DNA of 64,000 nt from NCBI GenBank assembly GCA_002698995.1, contig PAAX01000002.1, forward strand, positions 248,001 to 312,000. Direction: 5' to 3'. The DNA comes from Ignavibacteriota bacterium. GTDB lineage: Bacteria > Bacteroidota > Ignavibacteria > Ignavibacteriales > Melioribacteraceae. This document shows positions 57,417 to 64,000 of this stretch, in pieces. The position numbers and the translations under genes were made by a program. Position 1 is the stretch's first letter; each line of letters opens with the position of its first letter. The notes below the pieces were generated by a model, which saw only the letters and a list, made by a program, of their open reading frames with translations, was not told where the DNA came from and ran no database searches.

Positions 57417-58916
57417 TTAAGTAAGTCCGACTTTTTTCATTTTGCTTTGTAAGGTAGTCGGTTTAACTTTTAGAATTGCAGCTGCACCATCTTCACCATA
57501 AATCTTACCATTAGAAAGTTTTAGTGCTTTGGAAATTATTTTTTTTATCTCTTCTTCAAACGAATCTATTTTGCCGCTTTCTTCATAATTCATTATTATA
57601 TCAGTCTCTTTTATTTCTTCAAAAACAATATGATTGTGCTGAATAATTCCTCCTTTACTTAAAATTACTCCTCTCTCTAGAGTGTTTTGAAGTTCTCTAA
57701 CATTTCCAAGCCAATTATAATTTCTAAGTTTTTCAAGAGCTGAATGATCAATTTCAATAAAGGATTTATTAAATCTCACAGCCAATTTTTCTAAAAAATA
57801 ATTAACAAGTAAAACTATATCTTCTTTTCTTTTTCTTAACGGAGGAAGAGTAATTGGGAATACATTTAATCTGTAAAATAAATCTTCTCTAAATTTCCCT
57901 TCTCTTACTTTTTCTTCTAGATTAACATTTGTAGCACAAATAATTCTAACATTTGCTTTTATTGTTGTTTCTCCTCCAACTCTTTCAAAGGTTCCTTCTT
58001 GAATAGCTCTTAATAATTTTGGCTGTATGTCCAAAGGAAGATCACCGACTTCATCTAAGAATAATGTTCCGCCGTCTGCTAATTCAAATCTTCCTCTTCT
58101 GGTTGCAGAAGCTCCGGTAAACGATCCTTTCTCATGACCGAATAATTCACTTTCTGCCAGATTTAAATTAAGTGCTGAGCAGTTCAAAGCAATAAAAGGC
58201 ATTTCAGATTTGTTTGATAAAGAATGAATTGCCTTTGCTACCTGCTCTTTTCCTGTACCGGTTTCACCTAAAATCATTACATGAGAATCGGTTGGTGCAA
58301 CTAATTTAATCTTCTCAATAATTTGCATCCACGCTGGTGATCTTCCAATTAATCCTGTAATTACAGTATCCATATCACTAATCAATGCGCTTCTTTCGTA
58401 AATTAAAGTTTCCTTTTCACTTAACAGTTTATCGTTTTCAAGCGACTGAGCTAATGCAAGAGAAATAATTTTCGATAGCGTTTCTGCAATATGAACTCTT
58501 TGAGGAGTGAACATATCGCACTGGCTGTGATCTAAAGTCATTAAACCGACTGTTTCCCCCTTTATTATAAGAGGTGCAAGCATACATGAATGTCCCGCCG
58601 GTAATTCAATAATACCATCATAAGTATCCAAATGATTTTCATGCGCTTCTTCATCTACCAGTCTTACACTGCCAATATTTAAAACCTTTGCCAAATCAGG
58701 TCTTTCATCCAGCTTAATTTCATAATCAGATAACCTGGTTTGGTCAACCGTTCCTTTTGTGAATCTAACTTTTAGTTTATTATCTATTTCTTTGCTTAAT
58801 ATTACAGCAAGCTCGTAAGGAATAACTTCTTGAATAGCTTCAAGAACAACATCCATTGTATTTTGTGGAGTTAATAATCTAATTGAGTTTTTTGAGTCAA
58901 TTATTTCAGACGCCAT
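57417..58916 (-). CDS. GAF-AAA+ sigma-54-dependent activator
   Basis: A 499-residue enhancer-binding protein of the FhlA/NorR layout: an N-terminal GAF sensor (about 15-160), a AAA+ domain with Walker A GETGTGKE (217-224), the sigma-54 contact loop GSFTGA (264-269, Ser in place of the usual Ala), Walker [13 protein letters not shown] and an arginine-finger region, and a C-terminal Fis-type helix-turn-helix (about 470-499). The GAF contains C111 and C133, but no NorR-like signature is obvious. It diverges from the dps gene across 182 bases that contain dyads and a sigma-54-like element, so dps is the likeliest target. Confidence 0.93.
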   Translation of the reverse strand: MASEIIDSKNSIRLLTPQNTMDVVLEAIQEVIPYELAVILSKEIDNKLKVRFTKGTVDQTRLSDYEIKLDERPDLAKVLNIGSVRLVDEEAHENHLDTYDGIIELPAGHSCMLAPLIIKGETVGLMTLDHSQCDMFTPQRVHIAETLSKIISLALAQSLENDKLLSEKETLIYERSALISDMDTVITGLIGRSPAWMQIIEKIKLVAPTDSHVMILGETGTGKEQVAKAIHSLSNKSEMPFIALNCSALNLNLAESELFGHEKGSFTGASATRRGRFELADGGTLFLDEVGDLPLDIQPKLLRAIQEGTFERVGGETTIKANVRIICATNVNLEEKVREGKFREDLFYRLNVFPITLPPLRKRKEDIVLLVNYFLEKLAVRFNKSFIEIDHSALEKLRNYNWLGNVRELQNTLERGVILSKGGIIQHNHIVFEEIKETDIIMNYEESGKIDSFEEEIKKIISKALKLSNGKIYGEDGAAAILKVKPTTLQSKMKKVGLT

Positions 58917-58961
58917 TTTACACCGACATTTAGTTGGTAACGATATTTAGTTGTTAAATCT

Positions 58962-58975
58962 AACGAAATTTCGTT
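58962..58975. promoter_or_regulatory. Perfect 14-base palindrome in the activator/dps gap
   Basis: AACGAAATTTCGTT, directly preceding a second inverted repeat. Possible regulator site for either divergent gene. Confidence 0.4.
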
Positions 58976-58996
58976 GTTATTTCAAGGAATAACAAC
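58973..58996. promoter_or_regulatory. Inverted repeat, candidate activator site upstream of dps
   Basis: GTTGTTATT and AATAACAAC, perfect nine-base arms around six bases. It ends 24 bases before a TATAAT (59020-59025) and 51 before a sigma-54-like element, so it suits an upstream activator or enhancer site. Confidence 0.5.
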
Positions 58997-59019
58997 ACAG
59001 TTTGTTTAACTTATTGATT

Positions 59020-59063
59020 TATAATAAGTTAGCGTGGCATTCAACTTTGGCATGCTGCTTGAA
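59020..59063 (+). promoter_or_regulatory. Candidate dps promoters: sigma-70 -10 and sigma-54-like -24/-12
   Basis: Two readings compete. TATAAT at 59020-59025 is a perfect -10 with no good -35 at 16-18 bases, as in activator-dependent promoters. TGGCAT at 59048-59053, five bases, then TTGAA at 59059-59063 resembles the sigma-54 TGGCAC-N5-TTGCA with the GG and final G spaced correctly but GC replaced by GA. A second TGGCAT lies 13 bases earlier. The dps ATG follows at 59099 behind AAGGAG. Confidence 0.4.
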
Positions 59064-59098
59064 TAATAAAGATAAATTGAAATAAAAAGGAGTCAAAA

Positions 59099-59572
59099 AT
59101 GATTAGCGAAATTAAAAATGAAGTAAAAGTTGAAGTTGCTGAATTATTAAAACCAGTTTTAGCAGACCAATTTGTTCTCTACACAAAAGCTAGAAATTAT
59201 CACTGGAATGTAACTGGAAATATGTTTTTTGCACTTCATGAAAAATTTGAAGAACTATACGATGAACTAGCAAATGACATTGATGAAGTAGCTGAAAGAA
59301 TTCGCACTTTAGGTGTTTATTCACCCGGTTCGTTAAATGAGTTTTTAAAAATCAGTGGCATTAAAGAAGAGAAAGAAGGAAATATTCCTACTCAAATGCA
59401 GATGGTTGAAAACATTGTTAATGATTATGAATTTTTGATGATTAGAATTAATCAAGCAGCAGAAAAAATTCAATCTGAATATAAAGATGAAGTAACATTC
59501 GGACAATTAACTGCTTTATGTGAAAAGTATCAAAAACATGTATGGATGCTTAAATCACTTATTACAAAATAG
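59099..59572 (+). CDS. dps: Dps-family DNA-binding ferritin-like protein
   Basis: A 157-residue mini-ferritin. Ferroxidase ligands fall in the family spacing: H35 and H47 (YHWNVTG, LHEKF), then D62 and E66 ([14 protein letters not shown]). Dps oxidises Fe2+ with peroxide, stores iron in a 12-subunit shell and protects DNA. The N-terminus is short and acidic/basic mixed rather than Lys-rich, so DNA binding may be weak. It is followed after 14 bases by a peroxiredoxin; together they form a peroxide-defence pair. The divergent neighbour is a sigma-54 activator. Confidence 0.95.
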   Translation: MISEIKNEVKVEVAELLKPVLADQFVLYTKARNYHWNVTGNMFFALHEKFEELYDELANDIDEVAERIRTLGVYSPGSLNEFLKISGIKEEKEGNIPTQMQMVENIVNDYEFLMIRINQAAEKIQSEYKDEVTFGQLTALCEKYQKHVWMLKSLITK

Positions 59573-59586
59573 ATTTGGAGCTAAAA

Positions 59587-60240
59587 ATGTCAAATGAAAT
59601 TAAAACCGGAATTCCATTGATTGGAGAAAGGATGCCGGAGGTTGAAGTACAAACCACTCATGGTTTGAAAAATATTCCTAAAGATTATGAAGGTAAATGG
59701 CTTGTATTATTCAGTCATCCCGGTGATTTTACTCCTGTCTGTACTACTGAATTTGTTGCTTTTGCTAAAAGAGCTGATGAATTCAAAAAACTTAATGCAG
59801 AACTTGTTGGGCATTCTATTGATCAAGTTTTTTCTCACATTAAATGGGTCCAATGGATTGAAGAAAAATTAGACACAAAAATTCCTTTTCCTGTAATTGC
59901 CGATGATATGGGAAGAGTTGCAATGAAACTTGGAATGATTCATCCTGGTAAAGGAACAAATACAGTTCGTGCCGTATTTATAATCGATCCTAAAGGAATA
60001 ATTAGATTAATGATTTATTACCCACAGGAAATAGGAAGACAAATTGATGAAGTATTAAGAGCATTGAAAGCATTACAGATTTCTGATGAAAAGAAAGTTG
60101 CAATGCCGGAGAACTGGCCTAATAATGAAATACTTAAAGACAAAGTTATTATTCCTCCTCCAAAAGATGTTGCAACCGCTGAAGAAAGAATGAAGAATGC
60201 AGAAGGTTATGACTGGTGGTTTACCTATAAATCACTCTAA
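59587..60240 (+). CDS. 1-Cys peroxiredoxin (Prx6 type)
   Basis: A 217-residue peroxiredoxin. I use ATG 59587, since the longer frame starts at TTG 59575, which is part of the TTGGAG ribosome site. The peroxidatic C52 sits in [10 protein letters not shown], and no second Cys exists, so recycling needs an external thiol. The long C-terminal arm (about 165-217, ending [11 protein letters not shown]) and [13 protein letters not shown] match the Prx6/archaeal branch. It reduces peroxides. Co-transcribed with dps and closed by a terminator. Confidence 0.95.
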   Translation: MSNEIKTGIPLIGERMPEVEVQTTHGLKNIPKDYEGKWLVLFSHPGDFTPVCTTEFVAFAKRADEFKKLNAELVGHSIDQVFSHIKWVQWIEEKLDTKIPFPVIADDMGRVAMKLGMIHPGKGTNTVRAVFIIDPKGIIRLMIYYPQEIGRQIDEVLRALKALQISDEKKVAMPENWPNNEILKDKVIIPPPKDVATAEERMKNAEGYDWWFTYKSL

Positions 60241-60247
60241 TATTTTT

Positions 60248-60275
60248 AAGGCTGTCTGAAAGGACAGCCTTTTTT
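60248..60275 (+). terminator. Terminator of the dps-peroxiredoxin operon
   Basis: AAGGCTGTC and GACAGCCTT arms, six-base loop, then a six-T run; eight bases after the stop. Confidence 0.9.
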
Positions 60276-60377
60276 ATTTCAATATAGATTAACACTTCCC
60301 ACTCATTTTAATTTAGTTCAACAAATTTTTTGTTACCTCTAAAATGGATATATTTGTTCACTAAATATTTTTTTGTG

Positions 60378-60785
60378 ATGGCAAAATTATCTATTGAAAA
60401 TAAAATCGAGAATCTAAATAAGCTTGCCGAGTTTATAGAAAACTTTGGTGAAGAACATGAGCTTAGTCCCAAAAACATTTTTGAGCTGAATCTAATTTTG
60501 GATGAATTAATAACAAACATTATCAGTTACGCTTACGAGGATGATTCCGATCATATAATCGAGTTAGACATAAACAAAGAAAAAGATGAGTTGAAAATTC
60601 AGCTTATTGATGATGGTAAAGAATTTAATCCTTTAGAAAAAGAAGAAGTAAAATTGGATGAAGATTTAGATGAAAGAAAAATCGGCGGTTTGGGAATTCA
60701 TATCGTTAAAGAAAAGACTGATGAAATTAAATACAAAAGAGAAAGCAATAAAAATATTTTGATGCTCAAAAAAAAATTAAAGTAA
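60378..60785 (+). CDS. Anti-sigma regulatory ATPase/kinase (RsbW/SpoIIAB-like)
   Basis: A 135-residue GHKL protein. The start is ATG 60378; the longer frame starts at TTG 60330 and adds an unlikely hydrophobic leader. Motifs are the N box FELNLILDELITNIISYAYED (about 36-56), G1 LIDDGKEFNPL (about 78-88) and GGLGIHIVKEKTDEIKY (about 107-123). Such kinases bind a sigma factor or other target and phosphorylate a STAS antagonist; the STAS gene follows after 12 bases. No sigma-factor gene is nearby, so the target is elsewhere. No clear ribosome site is visible. Confidence 0.88.
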   Translation: MAKLSIENKIENLNKLAEFIENFGEEHELSPKNIFELNLILDELITNIISYAYEDDSDHIIELDINKEKDELKIQLIDDGKEFNPLEKEEVKLDEDLDERKIGGLGIHIVKEKTDEIKYKRESNKNILMLKKKLK

Positions 60786-60797
60786 CCGGAGTATTTA

Positions 60798-61130
60798 TTG
60801 GAAATTATTATTGATAAAACAGAAACCCTCACAGAAATAAAATTAGCAGGAAGATTAGACAGTAATACCTCTCAAAAACTTGAAACAGAATTGATTGACT
60901 TAATTAATTCATCATCAGAAAATATTTTGGTAAACCTAGACGAACTAAATTATATAAGCAGTTCGGGTTTACGAGTGTTTCTTCTTGCAGCTAAATCTCT
61001 GGATGCAAAAGGAATGCGTTTAAAATTATGCGGGATGAAAAATTACATAAAAGAAGTTTTTGATATTGCAGGCTTCAGTTCAATTTTCGATATATACGAA
61101 TCAAAACAAAAAGTTAATTCCGAAGTATAA
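60798..61130 (+). CDS. STAS-domain anti-sigma factor antagonist (RsbV/SpoIIAA-like)
   Basis: A 110-residue STAS protein. The phosphorylation segment NYISSSGLRVFLLAAK places the target Ser at 55/56 before G57. It starts at TTG 60798, with CGGAG about eight bases upstream, and there is no in-frame ATG before the conserved first strand. When unphosphorylated it would bind the adjacent kinase and free its target; the convergent RsbU-type phosphatase would reset it. Confidence 0.92.
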   Translation: MEIIIDKTETLTEIKLAGRLDSNTSQKLETELIDLINSSSENILVNLDELNYISSSGLRVFLLAAKSLDAKGMRLKLCGMKNYIKEVFDIAGFSSIFDIYESKQKVNSEV

Positions 61131-61142
61131 TTATTTATTTCG

Positions 61143-61171
61143 GTGACGTTTAACTAATCATTAAACGTCAC
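61143..61171. terminator. Convergent hairpin between the STAS and phosphatase genes
   Basis: An 11-base perfect stem (GTGACGTTTAA / TTAAACGTCAC) with a seven-base loop. It lies 12 bases after the STAS stop and 12 before the phosphatase stop, so it can serve both transcripts; the T-run is poor on each strand. Confidence 0.6.
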
Positions 61172-61183
61172 TAAAATTACTTT

Positions 61184-63109
61184 TTATTTCATTGTTACAA
61201 CCATCAATGTAATATCATCAGATTGTTCTGCACCTTCGGCAAACTTCTTTATATCCTTTAAAATTATTTCAATGCTTTCTTTGGCTGAAAGATCTTTAAT
61301 TTTTCCGAGCATATTTTCAAATCTTTCATAATCATAAATATCGCCATTCTTATCCATCGCTTCATTTACACCATCGGTATATAGAATAAATTTATCTCCT
61401 TGCTTCATTTGATAAGTGCTGGATGTATACGGCATAACATCAAAAAGTCCCAGAGCCATTCCATGTCTGTCTTTCAGTGTAGTAATCGTACCATCTTCAG
61501 AAACAATATAAGCAGGATTATGTCCGCCGCTTGTATATTCCATCTCTTTTGTTTTAAGATCAATAATACATAATAGAAGTGTAACAAAAAGCTGACTGTC
61601 ATTATTCTGCATCAAATCGCGGTTTATCTGATCAACAACTTTTGCGGTTGAAATTCCTTTAGTAAATTTTGAACGAATTAAAGTTCTGGTAACCGCCATA
61701 AATAAGGACGCCGGAACTCCTTTCCCCGCAACATCCCCTACAAGAACAACTATTCTTTCATCATCTATAAAAAAGAAATCGTATAAATCACCGCCGACTT
61801 CTTTAGCGGTATCAAGAACTGCAAATAAATCAACATCATCTCTTTCGGGAAACGGAGGGAATATCTTTGGAACCATATCCATTTGAATTTGATGAGCAAT
61901 CCGTAATTCACTCTGCATCTTTTCTTTTTCTGCAGTTGTAGCTTTTAGATTTTCAATGTAATTGTTTAACTCAACCTGCATCCTTTTGAATGAATTATAA
62001 AGCTCACCAATTTCATCTTTGCTTGTAATCTGTGGAAGTTCAGTATTAAATTTACCGGAACCAACTTCCCCGGCTGCTTTTGCAAATTGATTTAACGGCT
62101 TAGTTAATCTCTTTGATACTTCGGTGACAGTAGCAATTATAAATACCAAACCGAATAATCCAATAACAATAATTATTAGCGACAGATTATTCAGATCAGC
62201 ATATAATTCTTTATCGGGAAATATTACACCAAGCGACCAATTATTAGAATTGAATGGAGTATAATATATTCTGGAATCTTCTTTTATTGTTACTCCGTTT
62301 AGCTCTCTAAAACCGCTCTCATCCTTAATCATTTTCTTTCCAATTTCTCTTAGATCCGGAATATTATATTCTTCCGAAAGTGAAAAGATGGTATGATTAA
62401 GAATAAAATCATTATTCGGATGTGTTACAAAAGTACCGGCATAACTAATTACAAAAGCAAATCCGGTTTCATAAATTTTTATTGATGAAACAAGACTATC
62501 AAGCCAGTCGAGTGCAATATCAACGGTAATTATTCCCCAAAATTTCTTAATGCCGTTTTCAGTTTTATAAAATGGAACACTATATGTTGTCATTACTACA
62601 TTTCCGCCCCCTTCATCATAATAAGGTTCACTCCAAACCGGCTCTTCTAAGTGAGCCGGAATTTGATACCAATCCTGATAAAAATATTCATACTTCGGAT
62701 CATTAAGATTTGAGGTGACAATTTCTCCTTTACTTTTATATACATAATGAGAATAGAAATATTTGTTTTCGTCAAAACCAAAAGGTTCAAAAGCGATCGC
62801 ACTTCCGTATACTTCTTCATTATTTGTTACAATGTTTTTAAGTAGTGCAATTAATTCTTCTTCTTTGGGATTTCCATTTTCAATTACGGTTGCAATGTTA
62901 TAAGGAATTTTAGCCGATTTACCAATAACCGCATCAATTTGATTTACATATTTTTCGGTTATGTTTTTGGCACTTTCCTCTGCCATTGAAAGGAGGATAT
63001 CTCTTGAAATAAAATAAAATGAAGTGAAAATTATAACGGCTATCAATGATATTGATGAAACGACGTAAAGATTTAGTCTGAATGCAAAAGTGTTTTTTTT
63101 AGGGAGCAT
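61184..63109 (-). CDS. Cache-HAMP-PP2C serine phosphatase (RsbU/SpoIIE type)
   Basis: A 641-residue membrane sensor. A transmembrane helix (about 13-34) leads to a periplasmic double-Cache domain (about 40-305, with FYQDWYQIPAHLEEPVWSEPYYDEGGGN and FWGIITVDIALDWLDSL), a second helix (about 307-330), HAMP (about 332-385), a coiled coil, and a PP2C-like phosphatase (about 425-641). The metal-binding acids appear in KEVGGDLYDFF, VGDVAGKGVPASLF, and QSDDITLMVV, with SGGHNPAYI between. It should dephosphorylate the adjacent STAS antagonist when its ligand binds. The binding protein gene lies eight bases upstream on the same strand. Confidence 0.94.
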   Translation of the reverse strand: MLPKKNTFAFRLNLYVVSSISLIAVIIFTSFYFISRDILLSMAEESAKNITEKYVNQIDAVIGKSAKIPYNIATVIENGNPKEEELIALLKNIVTNNEEVYGSAIAFEPFGFDENKYFYSHYVYKSKGEIVTSNLNDPKYEYFYQDWYQIPAHLEEPVWSEPYYDEGGGNVVMTTYSVPFYKTENGIKKFWGIITVDIALDWLDSLVSSIKIYETGFAFVISYAGTFVTHPNNDFILNHTIFSLSEEYNIPDLREIGKKMIKDESGFRELNGVTIKEDSRIYYTPFNSNNWSLGVIFPDKELYADLNNLSLIIIVIGLFGLVFIIATVTEVSKRLTKPLNQFAKAAGEVGSGKFNTELPQITSKDEIGELYNSFKRMQVELNNYIENLKATTAEKEKMQSELRIAHQIQMDMVPKIFPPFPERDDVDLFAVLDTAKEVGGDLYDFFFIDDERIVVLVGDVAGKGVPASLFMAVTRTLIRSKFTKGISTAKVVDQINRDLMQNNDSQLFVTLLLCIIDLKTKEMEYTSGGHNPAYIVSEDGTITTLKDRHGMALGLFDVMPYTSSTYQMKQGDKFILYTDGVNEAMDKNGDIYDYERFENMLGKIKDLSAKESIEIILKDIKKFAEGAEQSDDITLMVVTMK

Positions 63110-63117
63110 ATAAGTAT

Positions 63118-64000
63118 TTATTTAATTCCGAAATAAAAATTTTCAAAAGTAAAACCATTTCTAATTCTGTTATGCTGAGAAAGAACTTCATAAGCAGTTT
63201 CAAAATCCGATTCTAAAAGCTGACCCGGTTTATATTTCTTTTCCATTATATTAAACAGATCATGAATTCTGTTAAGCATCCAATATTGATGAGGCTTGTT
63301 AAAAGGAATAAATTTTTCCTTCATTTCCTTTTTTACCAATTCAATAGCTTCATCCTTATTGGTAAAAGTATATTCCCAAGCTTCAAGGGTGGCAGCTACA
63401 AATTTTGCAGTAGTTTCTTTGTCGAATCTGTTTTCCAACATATAAATTCCATCTTCGGGAATATCAAATCCATAATCGGCCAAAAAGAAAGTTGTTAATT
63501 CATCCTTATCAAAACCGGCATTTATAATTGAATGATACTCATTAAACCACATTGTGGTCATTGCATCAATTCCGCCAAACAGAAAAAGATTAATTGTGGA
63601 ACTGATTAGAACTAGTTCAATATTCAATTCATATTTATCTGAGAAAGACATTAATATTTCATCAAATCCGGAACGCCATACGCCGACTTTCTTTCCTTTA
63701 AGATCACTTACATCATTAATATTATTTTTTTTTGCTACTAAAACTTGTCCGCATTTTTGAGATAACTGTCCTACATTAACAATAGGTGCATTATTGGATT
63801 TAAGTATTATAGCTGTTGTAAGAAACATTGTTGCAAAATCAGCTTTGCCGTCAAGCAGTAATTCCTGTGCGGTAATATTTGGGGATGAATGTAAAAGTTT
63901 TACATCAAAGCCATGTTTCTTATAAATTCCTTTTTCAAGCCCGATATAATATCCAGCAAATTGTGCTTGAGGAAGCCAATGGACTGCTAACGTAACTTCT
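63118..64000 (-). CDS. NMT1/THI5-type periplasmic binding protein (5' end cut by window)
   Basis: The frame runs off the window edge: residues before the internal ATG at 63828 continue in frame as VHWLPQAQFAGYYIGLEKGIYKKHGFDV and beyond to base 63999, so the true start lies outside. The family phrase WLPQAQFAGYY, then DLKGKKVGVWRSGFDE, mark an NMT1/SsuA-type solute-binding protein, the class that carries thiamine precursors, sulfonates or similar ligands. The protein ends NGFTFENFYFGIK. It lies eight bases before the Cache phosphatase gene, and no ABC permease or ATPase is seen downstream, so it may feed a sensor rather than, or as well as, a transporter. The visible part is 293 residues. Confidence 0.88.
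   Translation of the reverse strand, partial: EVTLAVHWLPQAQFAGYYIGLEKGIYKKHGFDVKLLHSSPNITAQELLLDGKADFATMFLTTAIILKSNNAPIVNVGQLSQKCGQVLVAKKNNINDVSDLKGKKVGVWRSGFDEILMSFSDKYELNIELVLISSTINLFLFGGIDAMTTMWFNEYHSIINAGFDKDELTTFFLADYGFDIPEDGIYMLENRFDKETTAKFVAATLEAWEYTFTNKDEAIELVKKEMKEKFIPFNKPHQYWMLNRIHDLFNIMEKKYKPGQLLESDFETAYEVLSQHNRIRNGFTFENFYFGIK

Overview
The window looks like a contiguous, A+T-rich chromosomal segment from a free-living Gram-negative bacterium. It most resembles the class Ignavibacteria, on the Bacteroidota/Chlorobiota branch. The evidence is two secreted enzymes ending in an FNP-type C-terminal sorting tail typical of type IX secretion in that branch (28013-28266 and 30868-31130), two TonB-dependent receptors, a BamA-like patatin exporter, a complete Na+-pumping NADH:quinone reductase operon and very long multi-PAS kinases. 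The taxon is an inference. No insertion sequence, prophage gene, CRISPR array or rRNA was seen.

Layout. 1-5.9 kb: the end of an outer-membrane DUF5916 protein, a TonB-dependent receptor and an AbgT transporter. 5.9-9.6 kb: a small PD-(D/E)XK-like protein, a helical-repeat protein and a patatin/POTRA/barrel phospholipase. 9.6-12.3 kb: the core rpmH-rnpA-yidD-yidC operon; rpmH is only 48 codons and rnpA starts with TTG. 12.4-17.3 kb: acyl-CoA ligase, an unknown lipoprotein and RecQ. 17.6-23.8 kb: a 1695-residue multi-PAS/GAF kinase and a receiver-kinase protein. 23.8-33.98 kb: a methyltransferase, an acetyltransferase, an OmpR-type regulator divergent from a secreted 5'-nucleotidase, a YcjF-like membrane protein, a hydrolase, a DUF486 protein, tRNA-Gly(CCC), a secreted M6 protease and an SGNH esterase. 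34.2-41.6 kb: a 2486-residue hybrid kinase. 41.6-45.4 kb: a spoVG-sbcD-sbcC operon. 45.8-52.9 kb: nqrABCDEF, apbE and a small Cys-rich membrane protein that may be NqrM. 53-57.3 kb: PepSY membrane protein, siderophore-type TonB receptor and LuxR-type regulator. 57.4-60.2 kb: a GAF/AAA+ sigma-54 activator divergent from dps and a 1-Cys peroxiredoxin. 60.4-64 kb: a partner-switching set of anti-sigma kinase, STAS antagonist and RsbU-type phosphatase, beside a truncated NMT1/THI5-type binding protein.

How the genes work together. The nqr cluster carries its own maturation factors: ApbE attaches FMN to NqrB and NqrC, and the small Cys protein is a candidate iron-delivery factor for NqrD/NqrE. SpoVG is co-transcribed with the SbcCD nuclease. 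The 60-64 kb genes form an output module (phosphatase, antagonist, anti-sigma) with a likely ligand sensor. The most interesting regulatory DNA is a near-consensus Pho box with a perfect -10 between the OmpR-type regulator and the 5'-nucleotidase, and a set of dyads and promoter elements between the sigma-54 activator and dps. Several annotated starts were moved downstream, because the longest frames begin at TTG codons inside terminators or Shine-Dalgarno sequences.
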